NCBI RefSeq assembly: GCF_036327775.1
Contig: NZ_CP109598.1
Coordinates: 2,728,001 to 2,792,000 of the forward strand
Length of the DNA: 64,000 nucleotides
Source: Streptomyces sp. NBC_01498
Lineage (GTDB): Bacteria; Actinomycetota; Actinomycetes; Streptomycetales; Streptomycetaceae
Reading direction: 5' to 3'
Shown here: in pieces, positions 56,353 to 64,000 of the stretch
How positions within the stretch are numbered: position 1 is the stretch's first letter
How the letters are laid out: each line of letters begins with the position of its first letter
Program-made: the position numbers and the translations under genes
The notes under the pieces: generated by a model
What the model was told of the DNA's origin: nothing
Seen by the model: only the letters and a program-made list of their open reading frames with translations
Databases searched by the model: none

Positions 56353-59300
56353 CAGAGCTCCAACTGCTGGAACCCTCTTTGTTGCAGCTTCTTCTTACCA
56401 GGCGAAGTAAGGTCGTTACCCAACTGAACCCCTTGGCGCTTCAACTCCTCCATGCGGAGGTGCTCAGCGATGAAAACGTCGTCCTCTGTGCCGCATACGT
56501 GCGTGCACTTGACGTCATCGAGGCTCTTCAACCGCCCACTGTCAAGGTGATCCTTGAGCCTGTTCTTGAAGTTCAGCGTCTTGCCGACGTATGTCTTCCC
56601 AGGGTTCCACTGATCGGGAAACTCGTACACGCCCTGATTCTTGTTGCAGTTATGGACAAGGACCGGAGTCTGCCCCGCCAGCACATAGTACGTGTGAACG
56701 TCAGCGACGGTGAGGTTGTACACCGGGGCCTGCTGCGTCCAGCGCTTCAGTGCGGTGATGCGGACGTCCGTGCCGGCCCTTGTCTTGAGCCATTGGCCCG
56801 GCTTGAGGGCCGTTGCCGTGATCCACACGTTCAGTTCGGGTACCCAGAAGGGGTGGCCGTCGGTCGCCGTCACCGAGGCCGTTCTGGTTCCCTTCTTGCC
56901 GTCCGTGTCGATCGTTACCTTGACGAGGTTCTTCGTACCCTTGCCCTTGATTTCGGCTGTGACCTTCTTGGAGTAGGTCTTGCCGGTCTTGGGGTCGGTG
57001 GCGAGGACCTTGTCGCCGATCCTCACGTCTTCTATGCGCTTTACGGTGCCATCCGCGAGAACGACCTTGGTATCAGCTGTGAAGCTGTTTCCGGCACAGC
57101 GACTGCTACCCCACCGCGGGAGGAACGGTCCACCGCCCGCCGGCCCCTCACCGCCCATGGCAGCGGCTTCCAGACCGGCGAGCATCTGGGCTCCCATGCC
57201 CCAACCAAGCTGCTTGAAGCGTCCCGTGCAGTTCTTTCCGAACACCGCCCGGCAGGCTTCTCCCTTTGCGCCGTTGGTATTGGAGGAGAAGAGGGCGAAA
57301 GCCGGGTCCCCGCAGGTCTCACGTCCGGACTCGCACAGGTAGTCCATTTTTTGGTAGAAGGCGGCAATGTAGCTCTGTGCGTTCTTCCAGTTTGCGGGGA
57401 CGTTGATTCCGGGCCAGAACGAGATGAGTCCGTCTTCGTTGAAGTCGTAGCCGATCTCCTCTCCCAGATTTCCGGAGCCGCCCCCGGTCGGAGCGGGCCC
57501 GTCACTGCCGGGCTTGTCTCCGTAATTGAGGCCGTTGCCGTCGGATTTCGGGCCCTCGGGCATGGGGTCACCGTCGTCGGGGCATCCGTCTCCGCCGCTT
57601 CCGCAGGCAAGGCCGAGGCCCGTGGGGTCGGTGAAGGCGAGAGGGTTCTGGGCCGCATAGGTGTAGCCGTTGAGGGTTTGCGGCTTGTCGGTCTCCAACA
57701 GCGGGTCGACGCTGATGAAGCGGCCGGTCACGGGGTCGTACTCGCGGGCACCGAGGTGGGTCAGGCCGGTTGTCCTGGTGTCGTCGGTGCCTCCGACGAA
57801 GCCTTTCGTACCGGGCCAACTGGTGGGTTCGGTGCCACGGACCCCACCGAAGGGCAGGGTGCGGCGCTGGGTGAGGGCCTGGGTGCCCGTGTTGATGGCG
57901 ATCTGAGCCGTGCCGTGGTGGTCGGCAAGGGTGATGGAGACACTGCCGTCGTTCTGCTGCACGGCCCGGTGGCCGCCGCCGAGGTCGACGTAGCGGGTGC
58001 CTTTGGTGGTCGTGGCGCCCTTGGCCAGGGTGACTTCCGTCGAGCCGAGGTAGAGGGTGGTCTCGGTCGGGGTGCGGCCGATCAGGCGGTTGCCCTCGGT
58101 GTCGTAGAGGTATTCGGTGACCTTGTCGGCGCTTCCCTCCACCGGTTCGGTGACCTTGGCCAGGTGGCCTTCCGCGTCCCAGGTGAGTTCCTGGGTGTCT
58201 CCGCCCTGAGTGCGGGTGACGGTGTTGCCCGTCTCGTCGTAGGTATAGGTGTCCTGCGACGTCCCGGACGGGCCGGCCGTGGCGACCGAGGTGAGGGCGT
58301 GCGGCTGCGAACTGAGGGCGGCCGGGTAGGTGTAGGTGCGCCTGATGTCCTTGGCGGTGTCGCCACCGATGTCGTGGACGGTCTCCGTCAGGCGCTGGCC
58401 GAGCTTGTCGTAGGTGTAGGAGTTCCGGTAGGGAGCGGGACCGCCCAGGGCGACCCCATTCGGCGCCGAGGAACAACTGGTGAGCGTCTGTGTCCAGGCA
58501 TCGGTCAAACGGCGCAGGCCGTCGTAGGCGAAGCACTGTGTGTCGGTGCCGGAGCGGGAAGTGTCCGAAACCGAAAGGATGTTGCCGACTTCGTCGTAAC
58601 GGTAGGTGTTGTACTGGTCGACGCCGGCGATGTCCTGACGGTCGATACGCGAGGTGGCCAGACGCTGGGTGCCCCACTCGTAGGTATTGGTCGCTATGAC
58701 CTTCTTGCTGGCCCCGTTCCACAGCTCGTAGCTCTGCGGCTTGCCGGTGAGGCTGTACTTGGTGGTGGAGTTCAGGCCCTGGATGCCACTCATCCCGATG
58801 GGCCGAAGGGTCTGGTCCTCGTAGGCGTACACGACGGTGGCGGCTGCCAGGCTGCCCGCCTTGGGATAACCGGTGCCCTGGACAGTGCCGGAGACGTTGT
58901 ACGTGGTACCGCTCAGATACGTCCCCTGGAGGGCACCTTCGACGGCAGGAATGGTGAAGGAGGTGCGCAACTGGCGGTAGAGGCGGTCGTAGGCGACGAC
59001 CTTGGCGGTGTAGGCGTGGCCGCCGTGGTAGCGGGTGGATTCGGCGAGGTGACCCTTGGCGCCGCTGATGGTGTCGTACACCCACGTGGCGCGGAGCGTT
59101 CCGGTGGCGGAGCCCTCGCGGAGCTCTGTCTGTCGTCCGAGGCCGTCGTACGTGTACCACAGGGCGCCGGTGCCGGGGCGGGCGTCGTCCGCGCGGAGAA
59201 GTTGGCCGCGGTCGTCGTACTGACTGACCGTCGTGCCCTTGTCGGGGTCCGTGGACGTGGTTCGCCGACCGAGGAGGTCGTAGGTATAGGTCCAGGCGTT

Positions 59301-62300
59301 CCCGGCCGGGTCGGTGACCTTGGCCGGCTCGCCGCGCGGTGTGTACCGGTACGCGGTGGTGTCATAGGCGGCGGTGGCGCTGCGGCTGTGGTGCTGGCGC
59401 AGTTCGGTGGTCTGTCCACGGACGTCTGTGAGGACCGTGGTGGCAGTGCCGCCGACGGGCGGAATGGTGGTGACGCGGTCTCCGCCGTAGAGGGTCGTGG
59501 TGGTGTTGAGGACGGTACCGCCGTCGCCGTTGCCGGCGATCTGCTTGGCTTCGACCGGTCGGCCGAGGCCGTCGTAGGCGGTGCGGTTCTGTGTTTCGAC
59601 GCTCAGCGCGTTCTCGGGCTGGAAGAGGCCGGCTGAGGGGGCACCCTCGATGTAGTAGGGGGCGAACTCCTTGGTGACGAGTCCGCGTTCGTCGTAGAAG
59701 GTGTCGGCGAGCAGGGCGCCGCCGTCCGGGCCGGGTTCCTGGGTCTGGCGGGGGCGGAGGAAGCCGTCATAGAGGACGTAGGAGCTGGCCTGGGTGCCGT
59801 TCTCCGCGATCGTCCTGGTGCCGACGGAGACGGGCTTGTTCTCGGTGGTGCTGTAGGTGAACTCGTAGGTCGGGGTCTGGCCGGTGAGCCGGTCGGGCAG
59901 CCACACCTTGGTGGAGCGGCCGAGCGCGTCGTAGGCGAGGTTGGTGACCTTGCCGTTGGTGTCGGTCTTGGTCAGCGGCAGCCCGCGCCGGCCCTCGTGG
60001 GTGGTCGTGGAGGTCTGCGCGGTGGTGGTGTCGGTGGCGACGGCCGGCGGTGTGGTCGTCTTGACGGAGGCGGGGAAGCCCGTGGCCGGTGCGTGGACGG
60101 TGGTCGTGGTGCGCCCGTCCGTACGCGGGGTGCGGGTGACGGTCCCGGCACCGGTGACCGTCACGTCGGCGCTCAGGTCGGTACTGGTCAGGGTGCGGCC
60201 GTAGGCGTCGTGGGTGGCGCCGGACTCGATGTAGGCGGCGACGGTGCCGTCGTACTTCTTCAGCAGGGCGGTCGCGGTGGTGTCGCCCTTGGTGGGTTCG
60301 GCGCCGTATGCGCCGCCGTCGTAGGCGGAGCGCACGTCGGAGATGACGTCGCCGGGGCGGCTGGGTGTGGTGTCGCACCCCTTGGCGACGCTTTCGACCC
60401 GAGCGGGGAGGCTGAGGATGTTCTTGGTGGTGTTGGTGGCGTAGGTGGTGCGGGTGCAGGTGTTGTCGTCGGGAAGGCTGTCGTCGCCCAGGTCTTCGGT
60501 CCGGGTGACGCGGCCGGTCGCGGTGTCGTAGGTCGTGGCGGCCGAGGTGGTACGCCACGTGCTGCCGACGCCGTCGTCGAGGGAGGCGAAGGTACGGCTG
60601 GACGCGGTGCCGGTGAAGTTGGCGGTCACCGTGCCCCAGTCGCGTTCCTTCTTGGCGGTCTCGTGGTGCCAGGGCCGGTTGACCGACTTGGAGAGGATCT
60701 TGCCGCCGGGTGCGGAGTAGGTGGCGGTCTTGTACGTGAAGCCTGCCGCCGACTCGTGGTCGGTGATCGGGTCTCCTTCGCCGGCCCCGAGGGAGACGGT
60801 CACGTCCTTGGTACCGCCGGAGGCGTTCTCGCGGTCGCCGTCCATGCCCCGCAGGAAGTATGTGTCCTTCTGCGTCTTCATCGCCCCGGCGCCGCCCTGG
60901 CCGCCGGTCTGGACACGCACCTGGCCGTAACCTCGCCACTGGGACCAGGTCTTGAACTTCTCCTTGGTCAGGCCGTCGTCATCGTCGTAATGCCAGGCGG
61001 CGCCGCCCAGGTAGTCGTAGCCGGTGACCTGGTCGGGTGCTTTGCCGGTGCGGTCGGTGCCGGTGACGGAGGCGACGACGTACTTGTTGAACCACTGCCG
61101 CTCGGGGTCGTCACTGTCACTGCCGCCGATGTATTGGGGAAAGCAGCGGGTGGTGTTGGTCTGCGGGGTGGGCAGTGCGTCGAAGGAGCAGGTCGGCGCG
61201 GAGTAGTTGACGTCGATCTGGCCGCCGGATTCGTCGGCGATGGTGGAAAGGCGGCCCTTGATGAACGGGGCGTAGCCGTCGCCGGTCCTGTCGAGACGGT
61301 TGGTGAGCTGTGTGTACGCGAAGGTGGTCTTCGGCAGGGTGATGGCCGGGGTGGTGCTCCGGCCGGTGTGCTGGACGGAGTCGAGCAGCAACTGGTAGTC
61401 CGTGTCGGCCATGCCCCAGCGGTGACTCAGCTTCCACGAGTCGACGGGCTGGTAGGCGCTGCCGTCCCAGACCTGGGTGTTGACCTCGGTCAGGCGCTTG
61501 GTGGTGAAGAAGGACGGGGACAGACGTCCCTGGTCGCAGTCCTCGCCGCTGTCGCAGTCGAGGTCCCAGGGGGTGTCGTACCAGTGGGCGGCATCGGTGT
61601 CGATGTCGGAGCAGGTGGTCTGCGCGTTGCTCAGGCAGCGCTCGCTGTTGACGAAAGTGACTTTGGCCAGCGGCTTGGCCGTGTAGAGCGAGGTCGACTT
61701 CAGTCCGTACTCAATACGGTCGAGGGTGCCGCCGCGGACGTAGGGGGTGCCGTCCTCGGCTTCCAGGTTACGGCCGTAGTGGTTGTCCTCCTTGTCGTAG
61801 AAGTAGGTGACGGCGTTGCCGTGGGTGTCGACGACGTAGTCGAGGTTCCACCGCCAGCCCTGCTGGCACCAGGAGTCGGCGAAGGTGGCGCCGTGGCAGG
61901 GTTCCCCGCTGTCGTCGCCGTAGACGGGGGTGGTCCAGGTCGAGTCGGTGGTCTCCTTGCCCTCGTCCCAGCCGGGCAGTCGGTGGTAGCCGAAGTGGTA
62001 GAGGGTGCCGTCGGGGGCGGTGACCCGCCAGGACTCGTCGTTTCGGGCGCCGTTGTTCCGCGTTGTCCCGGAGAGGCGTTCGATCTTTGTGCCGTCGTCG
62101 CTCTGGAGCTTCCAGGTGTCGGTGCCGTCGGGCACCAGTTCCCCGGCCTTGCCGTTCAGTGACAGGTAGGCGTTGTCATAACCCCAGCACAGGTCGCCCG
62201 GCTTGTTGACGCCGTCGTCGGCCTGCTGACCGTCGTCGGCGCAGGGCTTGTAGCGGCGTTCGATGTAGCCGGGCCACATCTCGAAGCCGTCGCCCGTCCA

Positions 62301-63218
62301 GGACGCCTGGTTGTTGGTGTTGCCGGTGCGGCCGTCGACGGAGCCGGAGGAGTAGGACAGACCGACGTTGGGGACCCGGTTGCCGGGTACGGCGGGCACC
62401 GCCATGTTGTAGGACCAGCTGAAATTACCGGTGTTGAGATTGGTGCTCCACGTCGCCGACGCCGCGAGCGGGGACGCCTTGTAGTCGCCGTTGGCGCTCC
62501 CGGTCGCGGCGACGGCCGCCAGCACGGTGGGGGCGGCCGCGCGCAGGGTCACTGCCGGGGCGGTGAGGGTCTGTTTCTCGGCGTCGTTGACCGTCTTGAC
62601 GGGCTTGGCCGTGCGGCAGCCCGACTTGTCGGGGGTGGTCAGTGCGCAGGCGGGCAGTTCGACCAGTGTCAGCCGGGAGGCGTAACCGCCGCCGTAGGCG
62701 TCGGCGAAGCCGGAGTAGTCGAGCGAGCCGCGGACCTGGCCGGGCACGCCCTTGGACGTGGTGTCCTTGCCGCGAAGGGTGAACAGCACACCGTCGACGC
62801 CGGCCTTCCTGGTCGCCGCGCGGCTGAGAACACGGGTCTCGACGCCGCCATGTGCGGGCTTGGCACCGGAGCCGACCTTGGTGTCCAGGGTCAGGGGCAG
62901 GCCGGGGACGAGGGCGGGCTTGGCGCCGACGGCGTCGGTACCGGGCAGGGCCACCACGCTGGTGGACGCCACGGGCCACTTGCTGTCGGGGGGCGCGGCG
63001 GGAGTGCGTGCGCCCTTCATCACGGTGCGTGGTGTGACCTTGGCGGTCGTACCGGCCACCGGTTTCTCGAAAGCGGCCGGGGCAGCCCGGGTGCCGTCGG
63101 CGGCTGCCGCGATGGGCTGGGCCACCGCCGGCAGGAGCGTGCCGACCATGACCGCGGCGGAGGCCAGTGCCAGGCGGCGCCGCAGGTTCGGGTGCCGTTG
63201 CGTGGGTCTGCCGTTCAT
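56349..63218 (-). CDS. Secreted RHS/YD-repeat polymorphic toxin with HINT and GIY-YIG nuclease tip
   Basis: The 2289-residue protein has a signal peptide (basic start, hydrophobic 15-40, ending AAAADG), a long beta region and many YD repeats (about 1100-1800; for example YDERGLVTKEF). The RHS-core closing signature is LGAREYDPVTGRFISVDPL, near 1820. A Gly-rich linker follows, then a HINT domain at 2045-2190 (SFTADTKVVLADG, TDGHPFWVPELN, TYYVLAGQTPVLVHN) and a 99-residue tip. The tip is a GIY-YIG nuclease: GVYEF (2196-2200), TYVGKT (2209-2214), Arg2220, His2224 and Glu2252. HINT normally cleaves to release the tip. AAGGA lies before the ATG. The overlapping downstream gene is the immunity partner. 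Confidence 0.9.
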   Translation of the reverse strand: MNGRPTQRHPNLRRRLALASAAVMVGTLLPAVAQPIAAAADGTRAAPAAFEKPVAGTTAKVTPRTVMKGARTPAAPPDSKWPVASTSVVALPGTDAVGAKPALVPGLPLTLDTKVGSGAKPAHGGVETRVLSRAATRKAGVDGVLFTLRGKDTTSKGVPGQVRGSLDYSGFADAYGGGYASRLTLVELPACALTTPDKSGCRTAKPVKTVNDAEKQTLTAPAVTLRAAAPTVLAAVAATGSANGDYKASPLAASATWSTNLNTGNFSWSYNMAVPAVPGNRVPNVGLSYSSGSVDGRTGNTNNQASWTGDGFEMWPGYIERRYKPCADDGQQADDGVNKPGDLCWGYDNAYLSLNGKAGELVPDGTDTWKLQSDDGTKIERLSGTTRNNGARNDESWRVTAPDGTLYHFGYHRLPGWDEGKETTDSTWTTPVYGDDSGEPCHGATFADSWCQQGWRWNLDYVVDTHGNAVTYFYDKEDNHYGRNLEAEDGTPYVRGGTLDRIEYGLKSTSLYTAKPLAKVTFVNSERCLSNAQTTCSDIDTDAAHWYDTPWDLDCDSGEDCDQGRLSPSFFTTKRLTEVNTQVWDGSAYQPVDSWKLSHRWGMADTDYQLLLDSVQHTGRSTTPAITLPKTTFAYTQLTNRLDRTGDGYAPFIKGRLSTIADESGGQIDVNYSAPTCSFDALPTPQTNTTRCFPQYIGGSDSDDPERQWFNKYVVASVTGTDRTGKAPDQVTGYDYLGGAAWHYDDDDGLTKEKFKTWSQWRGYGQVRVQTGGQGGAGAMKTQKDTYFLRGMDGDRENASGGTKDVTVSLGAGEGDPITDHESAAGFTYKTATYSAPGGKILSKSVNRPWHHETAKKERDWGTVTANFTGTASSRTFASLDDGVGSTWRTTSAATTYDTATGRVTRTEDLGDDSLPDDNTCTRTTYATNTTKNILSLPARVESVAKGCDTTPSRPGDVISDVRSAYDGGAYGAEPTKGDTTATALLKKYDGTVAAYIESGATHDAYGRTLTSTDLSADVTVTGAGTVTRTPRTDGRTTTTVHAPATGFPASVKTTTPPAVATDTTTAQTSTTTHEGRRGLPLTKTDTNGKVTNLAYDALGRSTKVWLPDRLTGQTPTYEFTYSTTENKPVSVGTRTIAENGTQASSYVLYDGFLRPRQTQEPGPDGGALLADTFYDERGLVTKEFAPYYIEGAPSAGLFQPENALSVETQNRTAYDGLGRPVEAKQIAGNGDGGTVLNTTTTLYGGDRVTTIPPVGGTATTVLTDVRGQTTELRQHHSRSATAAYDTTAYRYTPRGEPAKVTDPAGNAWTYTYDLLGRRTTSTDPDKGTTVSQYDDRGQLLRADDARPGTGALWYTYDGLGRQTELREGSATGTLRATWVYDTISGAKGHLAESTRYHGGHAYTAKVVAYDRLYRQLRTSFTIPAVEGALQGTYLSGTTYNVSGTVQGTGYPKAGSLAAATVVYAYEDQTLRPIGMSGIQGLNSTTKYSLTGKPQSYELWNGASKKVIATNTYEWGTQRLATSRIDRQDIAGVDQYNTYRYDEVGNILSVSDTSRSGTDTQCFAYDGLRRLTDAWTQTLTSCSSAPNGVALGGPAPYRNSYTYDKLGQRLTETVHDIGGDTAKDIRRTYTYPAALSSQPHALTSVATAGPSGTSQDTYTYDETGNTVTRTQGGDTQELTWDAEGHLAKVTEPVEGSADKVTEYLYDTEGNRLIGRTPTETTLYLGSTEVTLAKGATTTKGTRYVDLGGGHRAVQQNDGSVSITLADHHGTAQIAINTGTQALTQRRTLPFGGVRGTEPTSWPGTKGFVGGTDDTRTTGLTHLGAREYDPVTGRFISVDPLLETDKPQTLNGYTYAAQNPLAFTDPTGLGLACGSGGDGCPDDGDPMPEGPKSDGNGLNYGDKPGSDGPAPTGGGSGNLGEEIGYDFNEDGLISFWPGINVPANWKNAQSYIAAFYQKMDYLCESGRETCGDPAFALFSSNTNGAKGEACRAVFGKNCTGRFKQLGWGMGAQMLAGLEAAAMGGEGPAGGGPFLPRWGSSRCAGNSFTADTKVVLADGTVKRIEDVRIGDKVLATDPKTGKTYSKKVTAEIKGKGTKNLVKVTIDTDGKKGTRTASVTATDGHPFWVPELNVWITATALKPGQWLKTRAGTDVRITALKRWTQQAPVYNLTVADVHTYYVLAGQTPVLVHNCNKNQGVYEFPDQWNPGKTYVGKTLNFKNRLKDHLDSGRLKSLDDVKCTHVCGTEDDVFIAEHLRMEELKRQGVQLGNDLTSPGKKKLQQRGFQQLELW
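56662..56696. repeat. HINT-end direct repeat, copy in the full-length toxin
   Basis: This is the partner of 54291-54325, inside the RHS gene at the HINT/toxin junction. Flanking sequence differs between the two copies. Confidence 0.8.
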
Positions 63219-63293
63219 CCTGTTGTCTTGTCCTTCTCTTCGCCGCGGGCAGGCCCGCCCGGCGGATTGTGGATGGTGAGTCCCAGGTGTCGT

Positions 63294-63337
63294 GGCAGTG
63301 CCGGGCCCGGGCCGTTCGACCTGGGCCCGGCACTGCC
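63294..63337 (-). terminator. Terminator between the LamG gene and the RHS gene
   Basis: A perfect 15-bp stem (GGCAGTGCCGGGCCC and partner) with a 14-base loop lies 6 bases after the LamG stop. The RHS gene therefore likely has its own promoter in the remaining 75 bases. Confidence 0.8.
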
Positions 63338-63342
63338 GCGGA

Positions 63343-64000
63343 TCAGGCGTCGCCGCCGGGAACCTCGGTGGGCCTACCAGGCAATCCGTACGCCAACTCG
63401 GCTACCTGGCGACCGGTCAGCGTGCCCTGGAACGCCCACACGTCGGAGAGAACGCCGGGCCAGTACTGGCCCCAGGACGTACCGCTCTTGAGCCTGCCGA
63501 TCTGCAGCGGCTGGGCCGCCCTGAAAGAGATCACGTTCTCGGACCAGGAGATCCTGTCGGTGCAGGCGGTGTCGTCGCCTTCGCCGTTGCCGTCGGCGTC
63601 GACGCAGGCCGACTCCTCCAGTTCACCGTTCACGTAGAGCTGCAATCGCTTGGCGAACCCGTCGTAGACGACCGCCAGATGGGTCCAGTCGGCCGCGCTG
63701 TAGAACTGGCCGTTCTCCACATCGACGGAGCCGGCACTCCCGCTGTCCTCGTCGGGGACCGTGATGCGCCAACGGCCCGGATCGGAATCGGGTGTCGCAC
63801 TGGGCACATACCGGACCGCGAACGCGTTCTGCTGTGCTCCCGGCATGCTGAGCAGCGTCACACCGGACTGTGGCACCGCCGCTGCCTGCGCCCACGCGGT
63901 CACGGTGAAGCTGGTGCTCGTGTCCACCGGCGCCGCCGCGCTGGCGGCGTAGTCGTCGACACCGTCGAGGATCAGTCCCCCGTCCACCCAGCCCGATCCG
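63343..64000 (-). CDS. LamG-domain protein, C-terminal part; 5' end beyond the window
   Basis: The frame is open to the right edge, so only the last 218 or so residues are visible. They form a concanavalin-like LamG fold: GGLILDGVDDYAA, STSFTVTAWAQ, WTHLAVVYDGFAKRLQLYVN, then two Cys and DVWAFQGTLTGRQVAELA. LamG proteins are often encoded just upstream of RHS toxins in Streptomyces and are probably secreted partners for binding; that link is inference. Confidence 0.8.
   Translation of the reverse strand, partial: GSGWVDGGLILDGVDDYAASAAAPVDTSTSFTVTAWAQAAAVPQSGVTLLSMPGAQQNAFAVRYVPSATPDSDPGRWRITVPDEDSGSAGSVDVENGQFYSAADWTHLAVVYDGFAKRLQLYVNGELEESACVDADGNGEGDDTACTDRISWSENVISFRAAQPLQIGRLKSGTSWGQYWPGVLSDVWAFQGTLTGRQVAELAYGLPGRPTEVPGGDA

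Noticed and set aside
56379..59636. Very long plus-strand frame opposite the RHS gene (also one at 59997-62162)
   Set aside because: High-GC codon bias opens antisense frames; the product is Gly/Val/Arg-rich with no domain, and the minus-strand RHS reading is unequivocal.

Overview
The window is high-GC chromosomal DNA with codon use and gene order typical of Streptomyces. The evidence is the complete S10-spc-alpha ribosomal protein cluster in actinobacterial order, a second rplM-rpsI-glmM block, glmS/acpS/nnrED nearby, GTG starts for infA and rplM, zinc-type S14 and L36, and many Streptomyces-style accessory proteins. I cannot name the species.

Layout. Positions 1-4.6 kb hold a left-edge two-gene operon (P-loop ATPase plus winged-helix protein), an unknown protein and a small methyltransferase. 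Positions 4.9-8.9 kb hold a graspetide (omega-ester/amide peptide) cluster: precursor tgmA, ATP-grasp ligase tgmB and a PIMT-like methyltransferase tgmC, divergent from an XRE/TPR regulator. Positions 9-13 kb hold nnrED, acpS and glmS. Positions 13-16.7 kb hold an HxlR regulator with a divergent MFS exporter and a secreted FG-GAP protein. Positions 16.8-25.9 kb hold coaA, a DUF389 membrane protein, glmM, rpsI-rplM, an ABC-F ATPase, a membrane protein and truA with an expanded repeat. Positions 25.9-42.4 kb are the ribosomal block, read right to left: rpsJ to rplO, then two hairpin terminators, then secY-adk-map-infA-rpmJ-rpsM-rpsK-rpoA-rplQ-truA.

The right third is accessory. It holds a LysR/acetyltransferase divergent pair, a decayed HATPase, an Rpn-like nuclease, a winged-helix protein, and a translationally coupled RNA-repair pair (48.6-53.1 kb). 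That pair is an RNA ligase-polynucleotide kinase and a four-domain protein joining MJ1316/DUF504, EEP phosphatase, 2H phosphoesterase and poly(A)-polymerase-like nucleotidyltransferase domains. From 53.5 kb to the right edge lies a polymorphic-toxin island. It has a 2289-residue secreted RHS/YD-repeat protein with a HINT domain and a GIY-YIG nuclease tip, its overlapping immunity gene, a displaced orphan toxin tip with its own immunity gene, an N-terminally truncated tyrosine integrase between the two modules, and a LamG protein running off the right edge.

How the genes work together. The ribosomal genes, rpoA, infA, map and secY form the translation/secretion core. glmS and glmM supply UDP-GlcNAc precursors. 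tgmABC should make one modified peptide. The ligase-kinase and the multidomain protein should heal, process and seal broken RNA, plausibly including RNA cut by nuclease toxins like those encoded next door. Short tandem duplications recur across the window (3' ends of acpS and glmS, 5' end of truA, several intergenic arrays) and suggest active slippage.
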